A stretch of 44,505 nt of DNA from Propionibacteriaceae bacterium (lineage in GTDB: Bacteria; Actinomycetota; Actinomycetes; Propionibacteriales; Propionibacteriaceae), in assembly GCA_009781145.1 (NCBI GenBank), contig WQYR01000003.1, forward strand, positions 1 through 44,505, in the 5' to 3' direction. Numbering within the stretch: position 1 is the first letter of the stretch; each line of letters starts with the position of its first letter. Position numbers and translations under genes: made by a program. Below are positions 9,079 to 16,758 of the stretch, piece by piece. The notes under the pieces were generated by a model. The model saw only the letters and a list, made by a program, of their open reading frames with translations, searched no databases and was not told where the DNA came from.

Positions 9079-10032
9079 CTAGAGCTTCGGCGCGATGTCG
9101 TTGAAGATGGCGGCCAAGATACCGGCCGTGTTTGTCTCGTCGTGAGACACGACAGTGATGGTGGCCTGACGGTCGGGCATCACGATGCAGTGCTGGCCGT
9201 ACTTGCCGTCGGCTCGGTAGCTTCCAGGCCAGCGGTTCAGCCACACCTGGTAGCCGTAGCCGACGTTCCACTCGTCCCCATCGAAATGGCGGGCGGGCGG
9301 GACGACATCGGTGTGCATGGCTTCCACGTAGGACGCAGGAACCAACTGGTGGTCGCCCCAGGCGCCGTTCTGCAGCAGCAGGCGACCAAGCTTGGCGAAC
9401 TCGGTCAGCGTCAGTTGCAGGCCGTAGCAGCCGAAACTGTGGCCTTGGGGGCAGGCGTTCCACCACGGGTTGATGATGTCAAGTGGCTGGAACAGCCGCG
9501 GAACCAGGTAGTCGAGCAGCACTGATCCGCTGGTCTTTTCCACCAAGCGGCTGAGCATGTAGGTGGAACCGTTGGCGTAGAAGAAATGGCTGCCCGCAGG
9601 CGCATCCTGTGGGGCGCGGAAGTAGAGTTCAGCCCAATCGGCGTGCCCGACCTCGTCCGGTGTAGCCTCAGGCAAGTCCTCGAAGTCCTTGCCGGAGCGC
9701 ATCTGCAACAGGTCGACGACGCGAATCGCCTCGCTTCCCGGCGCTGCGGTGCCAGCATACTCGGGGAAGAAGTCGAGCACCGGATCGGTCAAGCTCAAGC
9801 GTCCTTCTGCGACGCACATGCCGATGGCCAAGGATGTGTACGTCTTTGAGGCAGACCAAAGCTCAGCCCGGTCATCGGCTTGACGATAGTTCGCCACCTC
9901 ACCGACGCCTTGCTGGTAGACGTGGATACCGTGCACGCCGAGGTTGCGTTCAAGGCAGGTAATTCGGAAATCGGTCAGAAGCGATGAATCAAGCATGTAT
10001 CCATCATTCCACCGTGGCCTTTTCTTAGGCAT
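9079..10032 (-). CDS. Beta-lactamase-related (class C-like) serine hydrolase
   Basis: This is a 317-residue serine hydrolase of the penicillin-binding-protein/beta-lactamase fold. The SxxK motif is S60-A-S-K63 (WSASKTY), the Tyr-x-Asn motif is Y152-A-N154 (FFYANGSTY), and the third motif position is probably the YGQHC segment near the C-terminus. I see no signal peptide or membrane segment, so it is probably cytoplasmic, which fits an esterase or D-aminopeptidase-like role better than antibiotic resistance. The start at 10032 overlaps the stop of the upstream SDR gene by 8 bp, which suggests translational coupling; an ATG at 9996 (MLDSSLLT) is a reasonable alternative. The substrate cannot be inferred. 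Confidence 0.85.
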   Translation of the reverse strand: MPKKRPRWNDGYMLDSSLLTDFRITCLERNLGVHGIHVYQQGVGEVANYRQADDRAELWSASKTYTSLAIGMCVAEGRLSLTDPVLDFFPEYAGTAAPGSEAIRVVDLLQMRSGKDFEDLPEATPDEVGHADWAELYFRAPQDAPAGSHFFYANGSTYMLSRLVEKTSGSVLLDYLVPRLFQPLDIINPWWNACPQGHSFGCYGLQLTLTEFAKLGRLLLQNGAWGDHQLVPASYVEAMHTDVVPPARHFDGDEWNVGYGYQVWLNRWPGSYRADGKYGQHCIVMPDRQATITVVSHDETNTAGILAAIFNDIAPKL

Positions 10033-10825
10033 ACGGCCCGAACATTTTCTCCATCGAAGCGCCGACGGACTTGACCGCCCGTCCCCGTGTCTTCCAACTC
10101 AGGGCGGCGTACCCGAGGTGGTTCATAATGCCGGGGCTCACACGCGGACGCCGACCCAGGGCCCGAAGCGCCGCAGCGACCACCGGTTTGACTCCCATTA
10201 TCGGCACCCGCCAGTTGGGTTTCGGGTGATTGGCCAGCCAGCCTTCCGTGCGTGTGGCGCCCGCCATGACGCCCAGCACGTCGACCTTGTGTGGCCTGAA
10301 CTCATACCACAGTGACTCGGCCAGGATTAGGTTGAATGCCTTGGTGGCGGCGTAATTGGCGGAGTACGGGGTGCCGTGTTGGGCAGTGCCCGACGACATC
10401 AGGATTATGCCGCCGCGTCTCTGTTTTGCCATCAGTGCGCCGTAGTGACGGGCCAGCAGTGTGCAGGCCAGTGCGTTGACGCGCACTTGGTTTTCGAGGT
10501 ATTCGGGGGTGGCCTTCAGGAACGGCCCGACATCGGACATGGCAGCGTTGCTGACCAACAGCGTGATGTCCAAGTCCGCCGTCAACCGCCCCAAGCGGGT
10601 GATGGAGCCGTCGTCGGCCAGATCCAACGTGATGGGGCGGGTTTTGACGCCGTATTGGCGCTCTATGGCCGCGCTTTCGTCGAGCAGGGCGTCCTCGTGG
10701 GACGCCACCATGACAATGTTCAGCCCCGAAGCCGCCAACTGGCGGCAGAACTCAGCCCCCAGCCCCTTGGACGCACCGGTGACCAGCGTCCAGGGCCCGT
10801 ACCTGCTTGCAAACGAAGTACTCAT
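10025..10825 (-). CDS. Short-chain dehydrogenase/reductase (SDR)
   Basis: This 266-residue NAD(P)-dependent oxidoreductase has a Rossmann fold. The dinucleotide motif TGASKGLG is at residues 16-23, VSNAAM (the NNAG equivalent) is near 91-96, the catalytic Ser lies in ILMSSG (~145), and Y158-xxx-K162 (YAATK) completes the active site. The C-terminal half (FRPHKVDVLGVMAGATRTEG) matches classical SDRs acting on lipophilic or ketoacyl substrates, but the substrate is not determined. It overlaps the serine hydrolase gene downstream and is separated by 30 bp from the TSUP permease gene upstream on the same strand, so these three genes may be one transcript. Confidence 0.9.
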   Translation of the reverse strand: MSTSFASRYGPWTLVTGASKGLGAEFCRQLAASGLNIVMVASHEDALLDESAAIERQYGVKTRPITLDLADDGSITRLGRLTADLDITLLVSNAAMSDVGPFLKATPEYLENQVRVNALACTLLARHYGALMAKQRRGGIILMSSGTAQHGTPYSANYAATKAFNLILAESLWYEFRPHKVDVLGVMAGATRTEGWLANHPKPNWRVPIMGVKPVVAAALRALGRRPRVSPGIMNHLGYAALSWKTRGRAVKSVGASMEKMFGPYA

Positions 10826-10855
10826 CTCGATCCCGAATCTGTTGTAATCATCATC

Positions 10856-11635
10856 TCAAAGATCGAAGGTTTCGTAAAACAGAGTGATCTCGATGATGAC
10901 GATTGCCACCAGGAATACATTGCGGATGAACGAGTTTCCATGGCGGATGGCCATGCGCGAACCGATCGCGCCGCCTGCCAGGTTGCAGACGGCCATGCAG
11001 CCGCCAATGGCCCACAGCACGTGTCCCGACGTGCCCAGCACGATCAGTGCGGCGATGTTGGTGGCCAGGTTGGCCAGCTTGGCCATCGTGGTGGCCGTCA
11101 AAAACTCGTAGCCCAGCAGACCCACCAGACCGATGACGAAAAAGACGCCGGTGCCGGGGCCGATCAGCCCGTCCCACATGCCAACCACCGCGCCCAGCGC
11201 CACGGCAAGCAGCCAGTGTGCGGCGCCGTCATGCTTGAGGTGCGTCACCTGGCCAAGCTGTGGGTTACGCCAGGTGTAAAGCCCGACTATCGCGACGACG
11301 ACAATCATGATGGGAAAGAACACGGCCCGCGAGAAGTACTGGATCAGGTAGGCGCCCAGGCTGGAGCCGCCGAACGCGGCGGCCACCATGACCAGTGTGG
11401 TCGGCCAAGAAATGCGCACCTTGCGAAGGTAGACCCCTGAGGCCATTGCCGTGCCGGCGACGGAGGACAGTTTGTTGGTGCCCGAGACGGTGGCGACGGG
11501 CGTCGTCGGCAAGCCGACCAACAAGGCCGGCAACTGGATGAGACCTCCACCCCCGACGACAGAGTCGATCCAGCCGGCCACCAGCGCCGCCAGGCAAAGC
11601 AAGACGACGGTCAGCATGGGCAGGCCATCGATCAC
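10856..11635 (-). CDS. TSUP-family membrane permease (TauE/SafE-like)
   Basis: This is a 259-residue integral membrane protein of the TSUP (sulfite exporter TauE/SafE) family. The N-terminal signature AGWIDSVVGGGGLIQLPALL and the repeated half-motif GLIGPGTGVFFVIGLVGLLG in the second half show the internal duplication typical of the family; about eight helices are visible. Members transport small anions such as sulfite, sulfoacetate or related organosulfur compounds, and the direction and substrate cannot be read from sequence. It starts with GTG and has no ribosome site; a TAGACT -10 hexamer lies 6 nt upstream, so the transcript may be leaderless. It is the first gene of a probable three-gene unit with the SDR and the serine hydrolase. 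Confidence 0.9.
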   Translation of the reverse strand: MIDGLPMLTVVLLCLAALVAGWIDSVVGGGGLIQLPALLVGLPTTPVATVSGTNKLSSVAGTAMASGVYLRKVRISWPTTLVMVAAAFGGSSLGAYLIQYFSRAVFFPIMIVVVAIVGLYTWRNPQLGQVTHLKHDGAAHWLLAVALGAVVGMWDGLIGPGTGVFFVIGLVGLLGYEFLTATTMAKLANLATNIAALIVLGTSGHVLWAIGGCMAVCNLAGGAIGSRMAIRHGNSFIRNVFLVAIVIIEITLFYETFDL

Positions 11636-11641
11636 GGCCCC

Positions 11642-11647
11642 AGTCTA
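11642..11647 (-). promoter_or_regulatory. -10 box of the TSUP permease gene, leaderless start
   Basis: TAGACT on the minus strand sits exactly 6 nt before the GTG start, and no Shine-Dalgarno is present. That spacing would put the first transcribed base at or next to the start codon. Confidence 0.5.
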
Positions 11648-11841
11648 TCGGCGACGGCTCCCGAATGACCCTTTGGCATTCGCGAAGAATCGGTTGCGGC
11701 ACTCGGTATTTCAGCAGAAGTTGTACGCAACGCTTAGGCCACCGGCTGAGCCATTGGCGGGGGAGGTGTGCGACCCGCCGGGCACATTAGTTTGGTCACG
11801 GGGAGGCACTCTCGGGGCTCACTCCATAACACGAGGATGGT

Positions 11842-11858
11842 GTATGCTAATTGCATAC
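11842..11858. promoter_or_regulatory. Inverted-repeat operator of the vapBC module
   Basis: GTATGC and GCATAC form a perfect 6-bp inverted repeat around TAATT, ending 21 nt before the antitoxin ATG. The left arm includes TATGCT, a possible -10 box, so a bound VapB-VapC complex would block transcription. Autorepression through such palindromes is the rule for ribbon-helix-helix antitoxins. No clear -35 box is seen. Confidence 0.65.
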
Positions 11859-11879
11859 GTTTGGTTCAAGGAGGTTAGG

Positions 11880-12125
11880 ATGACGCTGTTGCAGGTGCGG
11901 GATTTTCCGCAGGATCTTTATGAAGACATCGGCCGCATCGCCGAGTTTGAGCGGCGCTCGATTGCCCAGCAGACGGTGGTGTTGCTGCGTGACGCGGTGA
12001 AGCCGCCCTTGAGTGACAAGGAAAGACGCAAAAGGATAATGGCCGAGGCGCGCAAAAGGGCGGCATCGTTGCCCCCCGTCAGCATTCCGCCTGAGGTTCT
12101 GATCCGAGAGGATCGGGACAGATGA
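11880..12125 (+). CDS. vapB: VapB-type antitoxin (ribbon-helix-helix)
   Basis: This 81-residue protein would bind DNA as a dimer and neutralise the PIN toxin encoded next to it. Residues 5-40 (VRDFPQDLYEDIGRIAEF, then SIAQQTVVLLRDAV) match the FitA/VapB ribbon-helix-helix pattern: a short strand followed by two helices. The basic middle and Pro-rich tail (SLPPVSIPPEVLI) would be the toxin-binding part. The start is set by a near-perfect ribosome site (AAGGAGG, 5 nt upstream); the reading frame is open much further upstream, but that part overlaps the permease gene and is not coding. The stop overlaps the vapC start (ATGA). Confidence 0.88.
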   Translation: MTLLQVRDFPQDLYEDIGRIAEFERRSIAQQTVVLLRDAVKPPLSDKERRKRIMAEARKRAASLPPVSIPPEVLIREDRDR

Positions 12126-12547
12126 GCAAGGTAGTGCTGGACGCATCGGCAGCCGTCCGTCTGGTAGTTCCTGGGCCGCCCATGAGTCCGTCTGTTCAAG
12201 AAACGCTGGACGACGCCGATACTGTAGTTGTTCCATCGCTTTACTCGTCTGAAGTGGCGAATGCGCTGTGGAAGTACGTCCACTTGGGCGAGTTGACACT
12301 GGACGACGCCAAGGCCATGCTTAGCAACGCGTTGGGATTTGCTAACACGGAGCAGTTAATCGACGCGTCCCTTGCGACTGAGGCTCTTGGTGAGGCCTGC
12401 CGGTTAACGCATCCGGTGTACGACTTGATCTATGCCGTCCTAGCTAGGCGTTTGTCGGCACCGTTGATCACATGTGACGGGCGGTTGGCATCGGTTGCGG
12501 AAACTCTTGGAATCGAGGTCATCGGCTGCAAGAAGGACGAATCATGA
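12122..12547 (+). CDS. vapC: VapC-type toxin (PIN-domain ribonuclease)
   Basis: This 141-residue PIN-domain protein is the toxin of the pair. The four acidic residues that bind the catalytic metal are all present: D7 (VLDASA), E44 (SSEVANAL), D101 (VYDLIYA) and D119 (TCDGRL). VapC toxins cut tRNAs or rRNA and stop translation when VapB is lost. It overlaps vapB by 4 bp, and its stop codon overlaps the thrC start (ATGA again), so all three genes can be read from one message. It looks intact and presumably active. Confidence 0.92.
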   Translation: MSKVVLDASAAVRLVVPGPPMSPSVQETLDDADTVVVPSLYSSEVANALWKYVHLGELTLDDAKAMLSNALGFANTEQLIDASLATEALGEACRLTHPVYDLIYAVLARRLSAPLITCDGRLASVAETLGIEVIGCKKDES

Positions 12548-13995
12548 AATTCATCTCGACTCGCGGGGGAGCGCCACAACTGTTTTCTGATGTTCTGCTG
12601 GAGGGGTTGGCGGCTGACGGCGGGCTTTATGTGCCTGAGGCCTATCCGCAGGTCAGCGCGGCTGACTTGGCTTGCTGGCGTCACATCCTGGCGGACGAGG
12701 GGTATGCCGGGCTGGCCTTTCAAGTGTTGAAACTATTCATCGACGACATTCCAGAGGACGACCTGTACGACTTGTGCCAAGCCGCCTACAGTTCGGCCAA
12801 CTTCGGTTCGATGGATGTGGTGCACGTCAGCCAGGTGGAGGACGAGCTGTGGTTGGCCCACCTCAGTAACGGCCCGACGGCCGCCTTCAAGGACATGGCG
12901 ATGCAGCTTCTCGGGCGCCTGTTCGAGCATGAGTTGGCGCGGCGCGGCACAACGCTCAATGTGCTGGGCGCAACCTCCGGCGACACCGGCAGCGCCGCCG
13001 AATACGCCCTGCTTGGCAGGGCTGGCGTCACAGTGGCGATGCTCACTCCGGCTGGGCGGATGAGCGACTTCCAGCAGGCCCAGATGTACTCCATCGACGA
13101 CCCCGCCATCGCAAACATTGCGGTGGACGGAGTCTTCGACGATTGCCAAGATCTCGTCAAGGCCGTCAATCTGGACGCCGATTTCAAGGCGGAGCATCGC
13201 ATCGGGGCCGTCAATTCGATCAATGTGGCGCGGTTGCTATCGCAGGTGGTTTACGCTTTTGCCGCATATCTTCAGGTGTCGGGCGATGAGACCACGCCGA
13301 TCGCCTTCGCCGTGCCCACGGGTAACTTTGGCGACATCATGTCTGCCTATGTGGCCAAGCGAATGGGCCTGCCGGTGGGCGACCTGATTCTGGCGACCAA
13401 CGAGAACACCGTCCTGGCGGAGTTTTTCGCCACGGGTATCTACCGTCCTCGTAGCGCCGCCGCCACATATGCCACATCCAGCCCGTCCATGGACATTTCC
13501 AAGGCGTCCAACTTGGAGCGGTTCATCTTCGATCTGGTGGGGCGAGAGCCCCAGCGCGCGGCCGACCTGTTTGGCCGTCAACTGGTGGAGAGCGGCCAGT
13601 TCGACCTCAGTGGCGACCCCGCGTTCAAAACCCAGCGCGACACCTTCGGAATCATCGCGGGCACCAGTACCCACGCCGATCGTCTGGCGACGATCAAGGC
13701 GCTCTGGGAAGCCCACGGCGTGCTGATCGATCCGCACACCGCCGACGGTGTTCATGTGGCTCAGGCACTGCGGGCGGCGGGGGCGACCAGCGGACCCGTC
13801 ATCGCCTACGAGACGGCCTTGCCAGTGAAGTTTTCCGCGACCATCGAAGAGGCAATCGGGCAGGCTCCGCCGACCCCGCCGCGCTTTGCGGGCATCGAGG
13901 GGGCGCCGCGTCACGTCGTCCCCATGCCCAACGATGCCGACGCGTTAAAAGCCTGGCTGGTCGACTGGCTGCCAGTCGCGGCGGCGTCAGAGTAG
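12544..13995 (+). CDS. thrC: Threonine synthase
   Basis: This enzyme converts O-phosphohomoserine to L-threonine with pyridoxal phosphate. The 483-residue chain is the long form, with the N-terminal domain MKFISTRGGAPQLFSDVLLE, the PLP lysine K116 in NGPTAAFKDMAM, the phosphate-binding loop TSGDTGSAAEYALLG, and the VPTGNFGDIMSAY segment. It appears complete. AAGGA lies 7 nt before the ATG, but the start also overlaps the vapC stop, so translation may be coupled to the toxin gene. No hom or thrB gene is nearby in this window. Confidence 0.96.
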   Translation: MKFISTRGGAPQLFSDVLLEGLAADGGLYVPEAYPQVSAADLACWRHILADEGYAGLAFQVLKLFIDDIPEDDLYDLCQAAYSSANFGSMDVVHVSQVEDELWLAHLSNGPTAAFKDMAMQLLGRLFEHELARRGTTLNVLGATSGDTGSAAEYALLGRAGVTVAMLTPAGRMSDFQQAQMYSIDDPAIANIAVDGVFDDCQDLVKAVNLDADFKAEHRIGAVNSINVARLLSQVVYAFAAYLQVSGDETTPIAFAVPTGNFGDIMSAYVAKRMGLPVGDLILATNENTVLAEFFATGIYRPRSAAATYATSSPSMDISKASNLERFIFDLVGREPQRAADLFGRQLVESGQFDLSGDPAFKTQRDTFGIIAGTSTHADRLATIKALWEAHGVLIDPHTADGVHVAQALRAAGATSGPVIAYETALPVKFSATIEEAIGQAPPTPPRFAGIEGAPRHVVPMPNDADALKAWLVDWLPVAAASE

Positions 13996-14005
13996 ATTTT
14001 CTAGC

Positions 14006-15928
14006 ATGGATGAAGACGAGCGCACAGGCCAAGCGCGCGGCAGGCTGACCATATTCTTTGGTTACGCGGCAGGCGTGGGCAAGACCTACGCCATGCTGCA
14101 AGAGGCCCACGAGCAGTTGGACCACGGCGTGGACGTCGTCGTGGGGTACGTCGAGCCGCACGCCCGGCCCGAGACGCTGAAGTTGCTCGATGGTCTTCCG
14201 GTGATCCCGGTCAAGACGATCGAGTATCACGGCATCGAACTTGCCGAATTCGATTTGGACGCCGCGCTGGAACGTCACCCGCAGGTGCTGATCGTGGACG
14301 AGCTGGCGCACACCAATGCTGACGGATGGCGCAACAAGAAGCGCTACCAGGATGTAGAGGAACTGCTGCAGGCCGGCATCGACGTGTACACCACCGTCAA
14401 TGTTCAGCACATCGAAAGCCTCAACGACGTCATCTCTGGCGCCACCAAACAAAAGGTGCGAGAGACCGTCCCCGACTACATTTTCGACCGGGCCGACGCC
14501 ATGAAGGTGGTCGACGTCGAGCCAGACGAACTGCTGTCGCGTCTGGCCGAAGGCAAGATCTACCAGCCCGAGCGGGCCCAGGTGGCCACCGAGAATTTCT
14601 TCACCAGGGAGAACCTGCGAATACTGCGGGAGTCGGCGCTGCGCGAGGCCGCCAGCCGCCTGACTCACGTCAATGAGGCCCGACGCGTGCCAGAGCAAAC
14701 CAATGCCAAACTTATGGTCTACATCGACGCGTCAGCCTCGGCAGCCAAGTGCATTCGTTGGACGTCCCGTGTGGCTGAGGCGATGCTGGTGCCCTGGGTG
14801 GCGGTCTACGTCGAAGAAAAGGACCAAGACCTGCTGAGCGCCGAGGACCGCAAATACAAGACGGACAACATAGCGCTGGCCGAGCGCTTGGGTGCCGAGG
14901 TGGTCACGCTGAGTGGTGTCGACGTGCCGGAGGTTCTGGCCGAGTACGCCCGGGCCAGCGGCATCACGTCGGTGGTTGTGTCGAAGAGCCACCAGCGCCC
15001 GTTCCGTTCCGACTTTGCCGATCACTTGTTGTCGCTGCTTCCCAGCATGGAGATTCACTTCATTCCGGATGACGGACGCCCAATTCGTCCTTACCGGTTT
15101 GTTCCCGATGAGCCGTTCGCCTTCTCCTGGGCCTGTGTTGCCAAGATGCTGATAGCGCTGGCCGTTGCCACCGGCGTGTCGTACGGGTTGAGCGTGGCCG
15201 GCCTTGGAGACCAGAACATCATCATGGTCTACATTCTGTCGGTGATCATCATTTCGAGAATCACGACTGGATACATTTACGGCATCATCGCCTCGCTGAT
15301 CGGCGTGGTGGCGTTCAACTTCATTTTTGTCGACCCGGTGTACACATTCGGCGTCATCGCGCCGGGTTACCCCATCACCTTGGGGATCATGCTTGGCATG
15401 GCACTGCTGACGAGCACCCTGACGGCTCGCGTCAAGCGTCAAGCCAGGCTGGCGGCCAAGCGCGAGCAACGTACCCAGATTCTTTACGAAATCGGCAAAG
15501 CCCTGCTGGCGACGGAGGGACGCGACAACATCGTCAAAGTCACCAACAACTACCTGGTGCGGTTGTTCGGTCGGTCGGTCGTGTTCTATGACGACATGGC
15601 GGAACCGCCGCACATGCAGGAAGCGACCGGTGAGCACCCCGACTTCCTGCTGACCGACTCCGAAAAGGCTGTTGCGAACTGGTGTTTCGTCAATCAAAAG
15701 ATGGCAGGGTCGGGAACACCTACGCTGGCCGGTGCCGGCGCCATGTATTTCCCGGTGGTCTCCCGCGGCGTGTCGCGGGGCGTCATCGGCATCTCGTGCG
15801 AGCGCACCCGTCCCAGCACGTTCAGCCGGTTCTTCATCGAGACGATCATCACCCAGGTGGCGATGGCCCTTGAGCGTCAGCTCCTAGTGGACGGGCAGCA
15901 GCATCCGGTCTCGGCGGCGGCGTCCTAG
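14006..15928 (+). CDS. KdpD-like sensor protein without histidine kinase domain
   Basis: This 640-residue protein matches the sensory part of the potassium sensor KdpD but lacks the phosphorylation and ATPase domains. The order is: KdpD N-terminal domain with a Walker A motif (GYAAGVGKT, ~19-27) and VLIVDELAHTN (~95-105); a universal-stress-protein-like domain (~225-350); a DUF4118 block with about four membrane helices (~375-485); and a GAF-like region to ~625. The chain ends at ALERQLLVDGQQHPVSAAAS with an ordinary stop, and the next gene is on the other strand, so the kinase has not simply been split off downstream. No kdpFABC or kdpE is present. In other bacteria the USP domain of KdpD can bind c-di-AMP, so a ligand-binding regulator is possible. 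It starts 10 bp after thrC with no clear ribosome site. Confidence 0.85.
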   Translation: MDEDERTGQARGRLTIFFGYAAGVGKTYAMLQEAHEQLDHGVDVVVGYVEPHARPETLKLLDGLPVIPVKTIEYHGIELAEFDLDAALERHPQVLIVDELAHTNADGWRNKKRYQDVEELLQAGIDVYTTVNVQHIESLNDVISGATKQKVRETVPDYIFDRADAMKVVDVEPDELLSRLAEGKIYQPERAQVATENFFTRENLRILRESALREAASRLTHVNEARRVPEQTNAKLMVYIDASASAAKCIRWTSRVAEAMLVPWVAVYVEEKDQDLLSAEDRKYKTDNIALAERLGAEVVTLSGVDVPEVLAEYARASGITSVVVSKSHQRPFRSDFADHLLSLLPSMEIHFIPDDGRPIRPYRFVPDEPFAFSWACVAKMLIALAVATGVSYGLSVAGLGDQNIIMVYILSVIIISRITTGYIYGIIASLIGVVAFNFIFVDPVYTFGVIAPGYPITLGIMLGMALLTSTLTARVKRQARLAAKREQRTQILYEIGKALLATEGRDNIVKVTNNYLVRLFGRSVVFYDDMAEPPHMQEATGEHPDFLLTDSEKAVANWCFVNQKMAGSGTPTLAGAGAMYFPVVSRGVSRGVIGISCERTRPSTFSRFFIETIITQVAMALERQLLVDGQQHPVSAAAS

Positions 15929-15930
15929 CT

Positions 15931-16731
15931 TCAGCGACCGTAGCGGCGTTCGCGCTGCGCGTAGTCACGCAAGGCGCGGTAGAAATCGACGCGCCGGAAA
16001 TCGGGCCAAAGGGCCTCGCAGAAGTAGAACTCCGAGTGTGCCGACTGCCACATCAGGAAGCCCGACAGGCGCTGTTCACCACTGGTTCTGATGATGAGAT
16101 CCGGGTCGGGTTGACCGGAGGTGTAAAGATGAGCCTCGATCTGGTCGACCTCAAGGGTGTCGGCCACGTCCGCCAGAGTCAATCCGCGTTCAGCGTCCTC
16201 AGCCAGCAGGGAGCGCACAGCGTCCCGCAACTCCTGGCGCCCGCCGTAGGCGACGGCGACGTTGACATGCATGGGGGATACCTGGTTTGAGCCGGCCTCG
16301 GCGCGTCGAAGACGCTCGGCCGTCTTGTCGGGCAGGAACTCCAGCGCTCCAACCAGCCGCACCGGGTAACGGGCAGCGAGGTCTTCGACCAGGTTGGCGA
16401 TAACCTCGCACAGCGGACCCAGTTCGTCGTCCTTGCTGCGCCCGAGGTTGTCGGTGCTGAGTACCCATAGCGTCACCAGCGGGATGTGGAGTTCCGAGCA
16501 CCAGTCGCAGAACTCGCGCAGTTTGGCAGCCCCGGCCCGGTAGCCGGCGACCAGCGGTTCATCCGGTGCGTTGGCCCGGGCCCAGCGCCGGTTGCCGTCG
16601 GCAAGGACGGCGACGTGGTGCGGCAGGGTCTCCAGTGCCAGCCGTCCGCGTAGGCGACGCTCGTAAGCCGAGTAGAGCACCTTGGACGGACCGGTCATGA
16701 AATCAAGTTTACGGCTCAAACCAACTTTCAT
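15931..16731 (-). CDS. uppS: Short-chain cis-prenyltransferase, Rv1086-type (Z-farnesyl diphosphate synthase)
   Basis: This 266-residue cis-prenyltransferase condenses isopentenyl diphosphate with an allylic diphosphate. The N-terminal HHVAVLADGNRRWA carries the catalytic Asp (D45), and STDNLGR matches the S-x-x-N loop. The C-terminal half (YTSGQPDPDLIIRTSGEQRL, then GFLMWQSAHSEFYF and ending RERRYGR) closely follows what I recall of M. tuberculosis Rv1086, which makes (2Z,6E)-farnesyl diphosphate, rather than the long-chain Rv2361c type. The product would feed synthesis of polyprenyl phosphate, the sugar carrier used by the Pmt enzyme at 21573. GAGG lies 5 nt before the ATG at 16731, which supports this start over the ATG at 16698. 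Confidence 0.92.
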   Translation of the reverse strand: MKVGLSRKLDFMTGPSKVLYSAYERRLRGRLALETLPHHVAVLADGNRRWARANAPDEPLVAGYRAGAAKLREFCDWCSELHIPLVTLWVLSTDNLGRSKDDELGPLCEVIANLVEDLAARYPVRLVGALEFLPDKTAERLRRAEAGSNQVSPMHVNVAVAYGGRQELRDAVRSLLAEDAERGLTLADVADTLEVDQIEAHLYTSGQPDPDLIIRTSGEQRLSGFLMWQSAHSEFYFCEALWPDFRRVDFYRALRDYAQRERRYGR

Positions 16732-16746
16732 CGGGCCTCGCCGCGT

Positions 16747-16752
16747 TAGGCT
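16747..16752 (+). promoter_or_regulatory. -10 box of the CNNM/CorC gene, leaderless start
   Basis: TAGGCT stands 6 nt before the ATG, with no Shine-Dalgarno in between. Confidence 0.5.
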
Positions 16753-16758
16753 TATGCA

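Noticed and set aside
9079-10032. A true beta-lactamase giving antibiotic resistance
   Set aside because: The SxxK and YxN motifs are present, but there is no signal peptide and no clear KTG motif; the broad serine hydrolase call is safer.
11451-11879. A long N-terminal extension of the vapB frame
   Set aside because: It overlaps the TSUP permease and promoter region, while a perfect ribosome site and the ribbon-helix-helix fold fix the start at 11880.
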